A stretch of DNA of 59,558 nt, taken from an uncultured Saprospiraceae bacterium. Its GTDB lineage: Bacteria; Bacteroidota; Bacteroidia; Chitinophagales; Saprospiraceae. This document shows, in pieces, positions 17,171-28,564 of this stretch. A model generated the notes under the pieces. It did not search any database and was not told where the DNA came from. It saw only the letters and a program-made list of their open reading frames with translations. Location of the stretch: NCBI GenBank assembly GCA_937941765.1, contig CALDGQ010000080.1, positions 1-59,558 on the forward strand, in the 5' to 3' direction. Numbering within the stretch: position 1 is the stretch's first letter; the number at the start of each line of letters is the position of its first letter. A program made the translations under genes and the position numbers.

Positions 17171-17995
17171 CTTTTCTAACCATCTTTTTTTAAACATTTG
17201 AATTTCTTGTATTGTAAAAAAAGCAACTAGATACGGTGCATCAAAAACTTGGTGAATAATACTTTCAGGGATCACAATTTTATTGTAAAAATCTTGGTAA
17301 TATTGATGGTAGTTTTTTTGTTGATGAGTGTTTTCTCGATGTATTTTAATAGTTGTGTTAGTAAACAATTGAAGATATTTTTCTTTTTTGGTGTCCGTCA
17401 AATCTGTTCTCATTATTAATAGGTCAAAATTGTCTTTTGTAATGATTGAATATTTTTTTTCTGTACAAAAATTTAATTCTGATAATTGAAGATTCAATCT
17501 ACGTAGAAGTTCTTGATGTATCCAGTTCTCAGGTATTTCGTGTCGATATTGATGGATGAAATTATGAATGGCCTCGTCAACTGAGATTTTTTCAAAAGAT
17601 TTACCATTATTATAAGCTCGAAAATTTTGAAAAAATTGAGAAATATTCCGACTCATTGGCTCCCTTATCAATGTTATAATCTTAACCTCTTTTCTATTGA
17701 ATAAATTCGCGTGGATAAATTCCGCCATTTGATATCTAGGAATAGGAAGATTATTGTTAATAAAAGGAATGTTGAAGTTATTAATATTTTTAGTGTACAT
17801 TCTGTGCACAAAAAGAACTTTGGCACCAAATTTTTTCTTTAAAGCAAAATAAATAGAAGTGGAACCGACTTTTCCCATTGTGTAAACGACAATTATTTCT
17901 TTTTTATTTAACAAATAAAAGCGTTCTCTGACCTCACGATAACGCCATAAAATGCGAAATGTAGATTTGGAAATTAAATTTTTATATGCATTCAT
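17159..17995 (-). CDS. Sulfotransferase-like protein, putative capsular polysaccharide synthesis family
   Basis: 278 aa. VVYTMGKVGSTSIYFALKK (37-55) is the phosphosulfate-binding-like loop of the family annotated as putative capsular polysaccharide synthesis. IITLIREPMSRNISQFF (~103-119) corresponds to the 3'-phosphate-binding strand and helix. NWIHQELLRR and LLIMRTDLTDTKKEKYL are further family landmarks. It is a paralogue of the broken gene at 15197, which has the same motifs and spacing. It is the only leftward gene in this part of the island and overlaps the lipoprotein gene tail to tail by 12 bp. Sulfation or another transfer onto surface glycan is likely. Confidence 0.7.
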   Translation of the reverse strand: MNAYKNLISKSTFRILWRYREVRERFYLLNKKEIIVVYTMGKVGSTSIYFALKKKFGAKVLFVHRMYTKNINNFNIPFINNNLPIPRYQMAEFIHANLFNRKEVKIITLIREPMSRNISQFFQNFRAYNNGKSFEKISVDEAIHNFIHQYRHEIPENWIHQELLRRLNLQLSELNFCTEKKYSIITKDNFDLLIMRTDLTDTKKEKYLQLFTNTTIKIHRENTHQQKNYHQYYQDFYNKIVIPESIIHQVFDAPYLVAFFTIQEIQMFKKRWLEKLIQ

Positions 17996-18053
17996 TAGAT
18001 TCGAGGAACATTAATAAGTAAAGTCATTAGCAGTAAAATATAATTAAAATCGC

Positions 18054-19250
18054 TTGAATCCACAATTGAAACAAAGATTTTTTAGAAGGTTGAAAATGCT
18101 ATCTCAATTTGGCGTTCACCAATTCCTTGCTAGTGTCAGTCAATTTTTGGTGGCCTTGATAGTGATCAGATATCAATCAGAAAGTGTTTGGGGAGAAGTT
18201 GTAGTTTTCTTATTAGTCCTCAATTTGCTGAGTATGCTTTTGGCTTGGGGAAGTAATTCTTACTTATTAAGGACGATCAGTGAATCGCCAGCAACATTAG
18301 CGATGGTTTGGCAAAATAATTTAGTTACCAGAAGTACTTTATTGGGCGCTACATTAGTCGGATTATCGATTTATTATTGGCAAGAACCGATACTGATTTG
18401 GTTATTAGTTTGGTTGTTGGGATCATTTATGGTCAATTCTTTTAATGTCATAATATTGTATACACGAAAATTTTTAATCGCAATCTTGGTTGAAATAATT
18501 AGTATATCTTCAATATTGTCAATGATATTTGTTCAAAGATTTGAAATTACTGCATTGAAAGTGATACAGGTATATGCTTTTATTTCAATCCTAAAAGCTG
18601 TTTTATATCTGTTCTTTTTTCAAAAAGAGATTTTAAAAAACCACTATTGGCGATTTAACAAACAGATCTTCATAGATGCATTCCCTTATTTTATTCCAGG
18701 ATTTATAGGCTTTTTACAAACTCAAATAGATCTTTACAGTGTGGCTTATTTTTTACCAAAAAAATTTTTAGGCGAGTATCAAATTTTCATAAAAGCACTT
18801 ACTATGATCTTTATATTAAGTAGAATTCTCACTCGTCCATTCATTAAAAATATATATCGGTTAAAGGACAGTTCTATAAACAAGTTTCATTACTTCATTT
18901 TTAAAATTGGGTTGGCGGTATCTTTTCCAGCAATTATTGCAATTTATATCCTGATGGAATATATTTATAATATCCAGCTATCTACATCTTTTTATTTATT
19001 AGGTTATTTATTAGTAATACCTTTTTTTGGTTATATCATTAAGACGCATCAGTTATTGAAGTATCATGAACAATATAAAATTGTAAGAGTTTTTTTAATG
19101 TCGACAATTGTAAATTTGGGATTGAATATAATTTTAATTCCAAGGTATGGAATGTTAGGAGCTTTGTGTGGAACTGTAGTTATTCAATGGTTTGTTTTTG
19201 TCTTGTTCAATTATTATGCGAGTAAAACTGTAAAACGTTTAGCTCCTTAG
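18054..19250 (+). CDS. Polysaccharide flippase-like membrane protein
   Basis: 398 aa, a highly hydrophobic protein with about eleven to twelve transmembrane helices and short loops, in the style of Wzx/PST-family O-antigen exporters. Visible landmarks are QFGVHQFLASVSQFLVALIV at the N-terminus, DAFPYFIPGFIGFLQTQID (~209-227) and a C-terminal LIPRYGMLGALCGTVV (~361-376). The frame opens with TTG at 18054; an ATG at 18096 (MLSQFG) is an equally plausible start. It would flip lipid-linked saccharides across the inner membrane for the polymerase/ligase encoded at 21645. Confidence 0.75.
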   Translation: MNPQLKQRFFRRLKMLSQFGVHQFLASVSQFLVALIVIRYQSESVWGEVVVFLLVLNLLSMLLAWGSNSYLLRTISESPATLAMVWQNNLVTRSTLLGATLVGLSIYYWQEPILIWLLVWLLGSFMVNSFNVIILYTRKFLIAILVEIISISSILSMIFVQRFEITALKVIQVYAFISILKAVLYLFFFQKEILKNHYWRFNKQIFIDAFPYFIPGFIGFLQTQIDLYSVAYFLPKKFLGEYQIFIKALTMIFILSRILTRPFIKNIYRLKDSSINKFHYFIFKIGLAVSFPAIIAIYILMEYIYNIQLSTSFYLLGYLLVIPFFGYIIKTHQLLKYHEQYKIVRVFLMSTIVNLGLNIILIPRYGMLGALCGTVVIQWFVFVLFNYYASKTVKRLAP

Positions 19251-19474
19251 ATTTTGACATAAACTTTATGTGTTTGAAGAACCAAGTAGGAAAATATATT
19301 TTACATATAAGCCGAGTTGGTAATAATCCGTTCTGTATATTAGAGGGTAGCTTTTAATGGAAAAATTGATAAAGATATTATTGACTTAAAGCTGTAACTC
19401 CACCTGTTTCCCAAAAAGTGTTTCACTATAGTATTACTAACAAATATTTTTAATTGTAAAATTAGATCAAGAAA

Positions 19475-21001
19475 TTGATGAAAAATAATAGCGTACTTCT
19501 ATTCAATCCACGTGCAGTTTCTAATAAAAACTACCGGATTCCTAATTCAATTTTGCAAGTAGCTGCTGCGATAGAAGGGAAATTTGAATGGGCAGTTGTA
19601 GATGGAAATCGAGAACAAGATCCTTGGGAGAAAATCGAAGCTTATTTGAAAACTGGTAAGTTTAAATTTTTTGGAAGTACGGTGATGCCAGGACCTCAAC
19701 TGAGGCAAGCCATTCCATTTACGAAAAAAATAAGAGCACAATTTCCAGAAGTCATTAATATATGGGGTGGTTATTTTGCTTCCAATCAATATAAGGTAGT
19801 GATGGAGAGTGATTTTGTTGACTTTGTAATTAATGGACCTGGCGATCATGCTTTTCCGGCATTATTAGAAGCGCTTTCTAACAATCAACCTTACGAGTTT
19901 ATTCCTAATTTGATTTGGAAAACGGAGAAAAAAGAAATCATTAAGAACTCGAAAGAGACGCTGGTAGATCAAGACACGTTGCCGGATTACCCTTATGCTA
20001 AATTGAATGAATATTATCCAATTGAAAAATATTTGCGTCCGACTCACTTAGGTAAGAAAACAATCGCTTATCATTCAAGTTTAGGATGTCCATTCACGTG
20101 CTCATTTTGTGCAGTAGTACCAATTTATGAAGCTAGATGGAAAGGTAAATCCGCTAAAACGGTTTATAATGACATTAAGTTCATCAAAGAAAATTATGGT
20201 GGCGATGCAATTGAATTTCATGACAATAACTTCTTTGTATCTGAAAAGAGAACCGTTGAATTTTCCAACCTAATTGCGCCACATAACATGACGTGGTGGG
20301 GCGAGGGGAGAATTGATACGATCTATAAATACAAAGATGATTCGCTGAAAGCAATGCGTGATTCGGGTTGCAAAATGATCTTTCTCGGTGCAGAAAGTGG
20401 CAATGATAAAATTCTCGACAACATTGACAAGGGCGGAAAACAAACGGGTGAACAGATCAAAGAATTCGCAGCACGTCTTGGCAGTTTTGGTATCATACCT
20501 GAATATTCATTCGTCCTTGGATTTCCTGGATTGTCAGAGCAGGAAGTGACGGAGCAAATTGAAGCAGAAATAAATTTTATTAAAGAAGTTAAATCAATAA
20601 ACCCAGCAACCGAAATCATCATTTATTTGTACAGTCCAGTGCCGACTGAAGGTTCTGATTTGTATCAAAAAATATTAGATGCTGGATTTTCTTTCCCCAA
20701 AAAATTGGAAGACTGGTTATCACCAAGTTGGGAGAATTTTGATCTCAGAAAAAACCCTTTAACCCCTTGGCTCACGCCGAAAATGGTGGACAGAGTCAAA
20801 GGATTTGAAACTGTTATTAACGCAAGATTTCCTACATCAACAGATGCTAAAATAACCAACTTTCAAAAAACAGTGATGAAGAATGTATCCGCCTTCAGAT
20901 ATAATTACAACATTTTCAAGTATCCTTATGAGTTGAAAGTTTTGCAAAAATTTTGGTTAAAATATCGCCAACCTGAAATTGAAGGTTTTGCTTCTGAGTA
21001 A
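19475..21001 (+). CDS. B12-binding-domain radical SAM protein
   Basis: 508 aa. Residues ~1-140 form a cobalamin-binding-like Rossmann domain (LLFNPRAVSNKNYR, NIWGGYFASN, FVINGPGDHAFPALLEAL). A radical SAM core follows with the cluster motif CPFTCSFC (Cys205, Cys209, Cys212), FHDNNFFVSE and FLGAESGND. Relatives carry out radical methylations, ring contractions or other modifications on lipids, sugars and secondary metabolites. The location in a glycan island suggests modification of a surface lipid or sugar. Its stop codon overlaps the start of the methyltransferase at 21001 (TAATG), which indicates coupled expression. Confidence 0.8.
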   Translation: MMKNNSVLLFNPRAVSNKNYRIPNSILQVAAAIEGKFEWAVVDGNREQDPWEKIEAYLKTGKFKFFGSTVMPGPQLRQAIPFTKKIRAQFPEVINIWGGYFASNQYKVVMESDFVDFVINGPGDHAFPALLEALSNNQPYEFIPNLIWKTEKKEIIKNSKETLVDQDTLPDYPYAKLNEYYPIEKYLRPTHLGKKTIAYHSSLGCPFTCSFCAVVPIYEARWKGKSAKTVYNDIKFIKENYGGDAIEFHDNNFFVSEKRTVEFSNLIAPHNMTWWGEGRIDTIYKYKDDSLKAMRDSGCKMIFLGAESGNDKILDNIDKGGKQTGEQIKEFAARLGSFGIIPEYSFVLGFPGLSEQEVTEQIEAEINFIKEVKSINPATEIIIYLYSPVPTEGSDLYQKILDAGFSFPKKLEDWLSPSWENFDLRKNPLTPWLTPKMVDRVKGFETVINARFPTSTDAKITNFQKTVMKNVSAFRYNYNIFKYPYELKVLQKFWLKYRQPEIEGFASE

Positions 21002-21660
21002 TGATATACACCTTACCAAAATATTTCCAACCAATTATTTATAAAATAATAAAATGGCATTATCGAAAACCTCGTCGATTTAGCAAACGAGGAATTGATA
21101 TGGTTTTATATCCTTCCGTTTTTCATCCTAGCTTATATTTATCAACGGATATATTTTTAGACTTTATTTTAAATCTAAATCTTAACAATGGAAATACATT
21201 AGAATTAGGTTGTGGCAATGGTTTGATATCGCTTTATTTAGCAAAGCATACGGATATGAAAATTTATGCTTCGGATATAAATCCACAAGCAGTTGAAGGA
21301 ATATCTGAAAATGCGAAAAGGAATAACGTAGTAATTAATGCGATACATTCAGATTTATTTGATAAAATTGAGTCAATGCATTTTGATTTCATCTTTATAA
21401 ATCCACCTTTTTATAAAGCTCCCGTGAAAGCAGTAAATGAACATGCATTTTATGCTGGGCAAAATTTGGAGTATTTTGAGAAATTATTTTCCCAATTGAA
21501 TGTTAGAAAAAAGTCGGTCGGAAAAACCTATATGATCTTGTCTGAAAATGCGGCAACAAAAGAAATTGTCAAAATTGCACAAAAATATAGGATTAAAGTT
21601 GATCAAGTACATCAACAACAAAGTAATAGAGAATGGTTTTATATTTATTTGGTCGGTTGA
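21001..21660 (+). CDS. SAM-dependent methyltransferase with NPPF motif
   Basis: 219 aa. Motif I TLELGCGNGLISLYLAK (~65-81) binds S-adenosylmethionine, an acidic residue follows in YASDINPQAVE, and FINPPFYKA (~139-147) is the (D/N)PP(Y/F) motif of N-methyltransferases and of the RlmG/HemK-like group. The target cannot be deduced. Translational coupling to the radical SAM gene by a 1-bp overlap suggests that both act on the same molecule. Its 3' end overlaps the convergent O-antigen ligase gene by 16 bp. Confidence 0.75.
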   Translation: MIYTLPKYFQPIIYKIIKWHYRKPRRFSKRGIDMVLYPSVFHPSLYLSTDIFLDFILNLNLNNGNTLELGCGNGLISLYLAKHTDMKIYASDINPQAVEGISENAKRNNVVINAIHSDLFDKIESMHFDFIFINPPFYKAPVKAVNEHAFYAGQNLEYFEKLFSQLNVRKKSVGKTYMILSENAATKEIVKIAQKYRIKVDQVHQQQSNREWFYIYLVG

Positions 21661-23522
21661 TTTTTGTTTAGCATTCTTCGTTCTCTTTTTAGTTTTTGGA
21701 ATTGACGTAGGTATCTCAATCTATTATTCCAAAACCTTTTGATTTTGGCTTTCTGTTCCACTTCAAATGCTTCTTGATTAAAATATTTAGTTTTATGAGG
21801 GATCGCATAATCTACAAAAATAGAAGCACCCAATTTGAATTCATGCCAATATTCTTTACGATTTCCAATTGCTGCAATCGCTAAGTAAGATTCAAAATGT
21901 CGCTCATTTAATTTGATTACTTTTTTGTACACTGTCAATGCTTTGTCAAATTCATTTAGTTTTTCATGATTTTTGCCTAGTTTATAGAGTGCCCACACAT
22001 CACAAGGGTTTTTGGCTAAACCTTGTTGTAATAACTGCATAGAGGCATCAATATCATTTGATTCCAAAGTATTTTCTTGAAGAAAATGAATCGATCGGTT
22101 TCTGTAAAATTCATAAACATTGGGAATATAAACTTGATCAATATATTGTCTTGCAAGTGCATTGTCTGCTTTTAGGACGGCATGATACTGCGACATTTTA
22201 AGGTCAGCAAATTTTTTAAAGCACAAAAAGCATGTAGAAATGATTAATAAAGGAAAAAGTAACAATGAACTTGTGAAATATTCGCCATTCTGAACTTGTG
22301 TTATTTTCGAAATAATCAAAACCCACAAACACATGAAATAAGGAGAGAGATACGTGACACCATAAAAGGAATTAACGATGACAAATGCAATCAATGTTAT
22401 CATTAAATAAAAATCGATTGAATTTTCAAATTTCTTTTTAATTAGAACAAGTATTGGGAAAAAAAGTAGTATTAAAATGTGTAAACATCCTAAAACGCCA
22501 AGCTCTGAAATGGTTTCAAAAAATAGGTTGTGTGCATGCGTGTATGCTCGAAAATTCGTAAAATCATTCACCCCATATTTCAACATCTCATTGGTCCAGT
22601 TGCCAGTGCCTGCTCCAAGAAAAGGATTTTCTTTAAACAACTCGAATGACCAATTCCAAATTTGTAGTCGATCATCTCCAGTTTCTTCGAGTACCGTTCG
22701 CAAAGGATTGTATTGCTCGAAAAAAGTCAAACTGTCCGATATAAATAGAAAAACGAATCCAGTAAAAATCGTAATAGCTGCTCCAGTATAAGCGAAACCT
22801 ATCGAATTCGAATTTCTCTTGAAATGAAAAAATGAGGAACCTATAAAAATCGTCAATAACGCAGTGGTCGATGCACGACTATTAAAGAGTAATATTAAAA
22901 AGGAAATGAGACAAAGTAAAAGGATATTTAGGAGCTGATTTCCAATTTTCTTCGAGACCAAGAAAATATTAATGGGTACCCATAGGACCAGTACTGATGT
23001 CATATAATTACCATTAAGATGTCTAAAAAATATATCAGATATGTCAATTGCTTTGCTTGAAAATCGAAATCCAGCTTCTGGTGTTTGTGAAGCTAACCAG
23101 AATGAATAAATAATTAACAATATATTTGCGAATAGAACACAATAAGTAGTATTTATCCAAAACTTGTAATTCAATTGAGAAAAATTCAAAGATCGCATAT
23201 TGACATAAAAAACGAAAAGCACCATCCACATAGCGGATTTTTCCCAAACTAAAGCAATGTTTTCAGCCCAAATCGAAGAAGCAAAATTCAATATGGTAAA
23301 AGAGAAAAAGACAATCGTGTAAAAATCTTTTGGAATCCGCAGTTTCTTAAAAAAATAATTTTGAAAGGTAAGTACAGCAATCAGAAATGCGACAACCGCT
23401 GTATTATAATCCCAAATGAATTGTAAAATCCCATCTGGAATAAACAATGTGCACACAAGGAACAAGATAAATAAGGTCCATTCTTGTGGTAAGAGGAATT
23501 TACTTGTTGATTGTTTTTGCAC
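21645..23522 (-). CDS. O-antigen ligase/polymerase-like membrane protein with C-terminal TPR-like region
   Basis: 625 aa. The N-terminal ~420 residues carry about twelve membrane segments. The large periplasmic loop has WNWSFELFKENPFLGAGTG and THAHNLFFETISELGVLG (~323-340), the hallmark of the Wzy_C/WaaL family. The C-terminal ~180 residues are soluble, with TPR-like helices (NPCDVWALYKLGKNHEKLNE, DKALTVYKKVIKLNERHFES). The protein would join or polymerise lipid-linked glycans at the outer face of the inner membrane, completing the flippase and glycosyltransferase set of this island. It is transcribed opposite to the methyltransferase. Confidence 0.8.
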   Translation of the reverse strand: MQKQSTSKFLLPQEWTLFILFLVCTLFIPDGILQFIWDYNTAVVAFLIAVLTFQNYFFKKLRIPKDFYTIVFFSFTILNFASSIWAENIALVWEKSAMWMVLFVFYVNMRSLNFSQLNYKFWINTTYCVLFANILLIIYSFWLASQTPEAGFRFSSKAIDISDIFFRHLNGNYMTSVLVLWVPINIFLVSKKIGNQLLNILLLCLISFLILLFNSRASTTALLTIFIGSSFFHFKRNSNSIGFAYTGAAITIFTGFVFLFISDSLTFFEQYNPLRTVLEETGDDRLQIWNWSFELFKENPFLGAGTGNWTNEMLKYGVNDFTNFRAYTHAHNLFFETISELGVLGCLHILILLFFPILVLIKKKFENSIDFYLMITLIAFVIVNSFYGVTYLSPYFMCLWVLIISKITQVQNGEYFTSSLLLFPLLIISTCFLCFKKFADLKMSQYHAVLKADNALARQYIDQVYIPNVYEFYRNRSIHFLQENTLESNDIDASMQLLQQGLAKNPCDVWALYKLGKNHEKLNEFDKALTVYKKVIKLNERHFESYLAIAAIGNRKEYWHEFKLGASIFVDYAIPHKTKYFNQEAFEVEQKAKIKRFWNNRLRYLRQFQKLKRERRMLNKNQPTK

Positions 23523-23583
23523 TATGATTTGTTGTCCTGTTTTATATGTTTAAAGTTAATTAATTTATATGGTATGAGAAGAC

Positions 23584-23624
23584 AAAAAAAAATGATTGTC
23601 CAATTTAATCAGACAATCATTTTT
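23584..23624 (-). terminator. Rho-independent terminator of the leftward acyl-CoA operon
   Basis: A 13-bp stem (23588-23600 with 23612-23624) with an 11-base loop is followed, reading leftward, by a T-run (A23584-23592 on the plus strand). It lies 28 bp past the stop codon of the dienoyl-CoA reductase gene and ends that transcription unit before the O-antigen ligase gene. Confidence 0.85.
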
Positions 23625-23651
23625 CATTATAAATTTTACAATTATAACAAC

Positions 23652-25676
<2,025 letters not shown>

Positions 25677-25721
25677 TTATTAAGCTACAATAATAATTAT
25701 TTTCCGGCTAAAGTTCACCCA

Positions 25722-25777
25722 AAAAGTTCCAACGGAACGACATAGTGCCAACAAAGGGAGATATCTCTTTGTTCAAA
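25722..25777. repeat. Two-hairpin intergenic element (copy I)
   Basis: Hairpin 1 is GTTCC-AAC-GGAAC (25726-25738). Hairpin 2 is AACAAAGGGA-GATA-TCTCTTTGTT (25750-25773), ten pairs including one G-U. The layout matches 32668-32716. The copy abuts the stop codon of the enoyl-CoA hydratase gene and lies upstream of the dienoyl-CoA reductase gene. Confidence 0.75.
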
Positions 25778-26596
25778 TCACTCCCCACTCCAAACAGCCT
25801 TCCGTTTCTCAGCAAAAGCTTTCAATCCTTCCTGCCCGTCCTTTGATCCAATCGCCTGCATCAACATCCCCATCAGATACTTTGTTTGATCTTCGCTAGG
25901 TGTTATATTTTTTAATGCCTCCAATCCAAGACTAATCGCTTTTGGAGAATTTTCTTTCAATTCATTAGCAATTTTAGTCACTTTATTTTCAACATATTCT
26001 TTAGTTGTCAGATGAGTAATGATTCCCCAATCTTTTGCAGTGTTAGCAGAAATAGTGTAGCCTCTTATACACCAATCAATCACTTTTCTTCGAGGCATCA
26101 CCGTCAACAAAGAAGCCATTACTTGCATAGGAAAAATACCACGTTTTACTTCGGGCATCGCAAATTCCAAATGATCGGCCGCTACCACATAATGGCTGCC
26201 TGCCAAAATCAAAAAGCCACCAGCAAAGACTTTTCCTTCAACTTGCGTAATCACAGGTTTGTAAACATTATTAAATAATTCACCAATCAATATCTTATTA
26301 TTTGGATCAGGAATTGTACTGTTATGTGGTTCAATCATTCCTCTCATCGCTTTCAAATCACCTCCAGCACAAAATACGTTTCCTTTAGCTTTTAGAATAA
26401 CAACCCGAACTTCCTTTTCGAAAAAAGCATATTGAAAAGCAAATCCTAACTCTTCAATCATCTTAGGATGAAGGGCATTTTTTTTAGCTGCTCGATTTAA
26501 AGTGATAGTTAGTACATGATCTACTTCTTCAATTATTAGAAAAGCGAAATTTTCATGGTGAATATTGGAGACTTGTTCTTTTGTATAATGATTCAT
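25778..26596 (-). CDS. Enoyl-CoA hydratase/isomerase-family protein
   Basis: 272 aa crotonase fold. VEEVDHVLTITLNRAAKKNALHP is split over the first strands, the oxyanion-hole segment is VFCAGGDLKAM (~72-82), and FAMPEVKRGIFPM (~143-155) carries the Glu usual in hydratases. It follows the biotin-dependent carboxylase genes with a 1-bp overlap, so it most likely hydrates the carboxylated enoyl-CoA product, as the hydratases of leucine and acyclic-terpene pathways do (methylglutaconyl-CoA or isohexenylglutaconyl-CoA type). The assignment to one of these is inference from context. Confidence 0.8.
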   Translation of the reverse strand: MNHYTKEQVSNIHHENFAFLIIEEVDHVLTITLNRAAKKNALHPKMIEELGFAFQYAFFEKEVRVVILKAKGNVFCAGGDLKAMRGMIEPHNSTIPDPNNKILIGELFNNVYKPVITQVEGKVFAGGFLILAGSHYVVAADHLEFAMPEVKRGIFPMQVMASLLTVMPRRKVIDWCIRGYTISANTAKDWGIITHLTTKEYVENKVTKIANELKENSPKAISLGLEALKNITPSEDQTKYLMGMLMQAIGSKDGQEGLKAFAEKRKAVWSGE

Positions 26597-28563
26597 TATT
26601 TCATTTTTAATAACAATACACCTGCTTCAATATTTTCTCCTTCGACGACATAGATTTCTTCAATAATACCATCTTCATTTGCAATAATGACGTTCTCCAT
26701 TTTCATAGAATTTAAAATAATCAACGGGGCATCTTTTTTGATGGACTGACCAACTTGCACTTCAACTTTTACGACCTTGGAAGGCATCGGTGTTAGATAT
26801 TCATTTGTATTATTAGCAATATTTTTAACAGGGAATCGGTCTTTTAGTTGAAGTGTAATATTTCCAATTTTGTCGTTATGTAAGTATAAGTTTTTTTCTT
26901 TCTGAAACATTTGGTATTGAGCAATAACACCATTTATTTCAATAGAAATAGACGGACCTTCAATCGAATGAATTTGAGCATCAAAAGAAGTATCTTCAAT
27001 CTTAATGCTAAATTTATTTTGGTCAAATTTATAACTAACTAAATATTCCTTTTCTTGAAAAACAAAATTTTCTTTTTGCATTTCGTAAAAATTACTTCTC
27101 CAGCCGGATGGCATTGATTTTAGCAAAGTTCTTTTAGAATTTCGTTGAGACCATTGAAATAGGGTAGCAGCGATTAATGATTTATTGAATGAAACCGTAT
27201 CAATAGCTGGTTTTAAATCAATAGCGGATTCAATAAAATGAGTGGTGTAATTTCCTGCTATAAATTTTTCGTTGGACACAATGTCTAATAATAATTGCTG
27301 ATTTGTAACAATACCTTGACAAACTAATTTTTCCAAGACATATTTCATTTTCCGTGCCGCTTCAACTCTATCACTTGCATGAATAATCAACTTCGCAATC
27401 ATAGGATCATAAAACATGGAAACTTCAGCCCCACATTTCACTGCTGTTTCAATTCGCAGTCCGTCTACCTCAGGAACCTTGAAATGATGAATCGGGCCAG
27501 CTTGTGGCATAAAATTATTTCGTGGATCTTCCGCATACAATCGACATTCAATAGCATATCCAACTGACTGAATATCAGATTGTTGTAATAAAATCGGTTG
27601 TCCTTGTGCAACTTCAATTTGCATTTTTACCAAGTCCAAACCTGTGATTTCTTCCGTTACAGGATGTTCTACTTGTAATCTTGTATTTACTTCTAAAAAA
27701 TAAAAATCCTTTGTTTTATCATCGAAAATAAACTCTACCGTGCCTGCATTGTTGTAATTAATAGCTTTTGCAGCTTTGATAGCTGCAGCACTCATTTTAT
27801 TTCTCAGATTTTCATCTAAAGCAGGAGAAGGGCTTTCTTCAATTATCTTTTGATATCTTCTTTGGATCGAACACTCCCGTTCAAAAATGTGGATAATATT
27901 ACCAAAATGATCTCCAAAAATTTGGAACTCAATATGTCGACCAGCTGCAATGTATTTTTCTAAAATAACCTCATCATTTCCAAATGCTGATTTCGATTCT
28001 CTTTTGACAGCTTCCAAAGCAGTTTGAAAATCAGACTCATTTTCTACAATTCGCATTCCTTTTCCGCCACCACCTGCTGATGCTTTTATTAAAATTGGAA
28101 ACCCTATTTTTTTAGCTTCTTTTTTTAATGTTGTGGCATCTTGTTGTTCGCCGTTATATCCAGGCACCGTGGGTACATCATGTTGTTCCATTGCCTTTTT
28201 GGCTTCTGCTTTTGAGCCAAATGCACCAATGGCTTCTGGGCTTGGACCAATAAAAATGATGTTTTCTTTTTGACATCTTTTTGCAAATGAAACATTCTCA
28301 GATAAAAAGCCATATCCTGGATGGATGGCATCAACCTCATGATTTTTTGCAACTTGAATAATTTTATCTTGATCTAAATAGGAAAGTGCTGCTTCATTTT
28401 CACCAATACAAATTGCTTGATCTGCTTCAGACACAAAGAGCGAATGACGATCAGCATTTGAAAATACCACTGTACTCTTGATACCCATTTTTTTACAGGT
28501 ACGTATGATGCGAGAAGCAATCTCTCCTCTGTTTGCAATTAAAATGTTATTAATCCGCTTCAT
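26596..28563 (-). CDS. Acyl-CoA carboxylase, biotin carboxylase/carrier (alpha) subunit
   Basis: 655 aa from the ATG at 28563. The frame extends 7 codons further into the upstream gene, but starting at MKRINNILIANRGEIASRI leaves a 1-bp gap to that gene's stop codon and gives the conserved N-terminus. Biotin carboxylase domain: ATP-grasp motif AGGGGKGMRI, EVNTRLQVEHPVTE, and the HPGYGFLSEN loop. The C-terminal biotinyl domain has the biotinylation site NSMKMENV (Lys621). The length and domain order fit methylcrotonyl-, geranyl- or propionyl-CoA carboxylase alpha chains. With the beta subunit at 28565 it carboxylates an enoyl- or acyl-CoA using ATP and bicarbonate. Confidence 0.9.
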   Translation of the reverse strand: MKRINNILIANRGEIASRIIRTCKKMGIKSTVVFSNADRHSLFVSEADQAICIGENEAALSYLDQDKIIQVAKNHEVDAIHPGYGFLSENVSFAKRCQKENIIFIGPSPEAIGAFGSKAEAKKAMEQHDVPTVPGYNGEQQDATTLKKEAKKIGFPILIKASAGGGGKGMRIVENESDFQTALEAVKRESKSAFGNDEVILEKYIAAGRHIEFQIFGDHFGNIIHIFERECSIQRRYQKIIEESPSPALDENLRNKMSAAAIKAAKAINYNNAGTVEFIFDDKTKDFYFLEVNTRLQVEHPVTEEITGLDLVKMQIEVAQGQPILLQQSDIQSVGYAIECRLYAEDPRNNFMPQAGPIHHFKVPEVDGLRIETAVKCGAEVSMFYDPMIAKLIIHASDRVEAARKMKYVLEKLVCQGIVTNQQLLLDIVSNEKFIAGNYTTHFIESAIDLKPAIDTVSFNKSLIAATLFQWSQRNSKRTLLKSMPSGWRSNFYEMQKENFVFQEKEYLVSYKFDQNKFSIKIEDTSFDAQIHSIEGPSISIEINGVIAQYQMFQKEKNLYLHNDKIGNITLQLKDRFPVKNIANNTNEYLTPMPSKVVKVEVQVGQSIKKDAPLIILNSMKMENVIIANEDGIIEEIYVVEGENIEAGVLLLKMK

Positions 28564-28564
28564 A

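Noticed and set aside
12729..17995. Reading the three sulfotransferase-like genes as one duplicated gene
   Set aside because: Those at 15197 and 17159 share motifs (AKVGSTS/GKVGSTS, REP), but the one at 12729 has a different loop (RSGGTML) and is a separate family branch.
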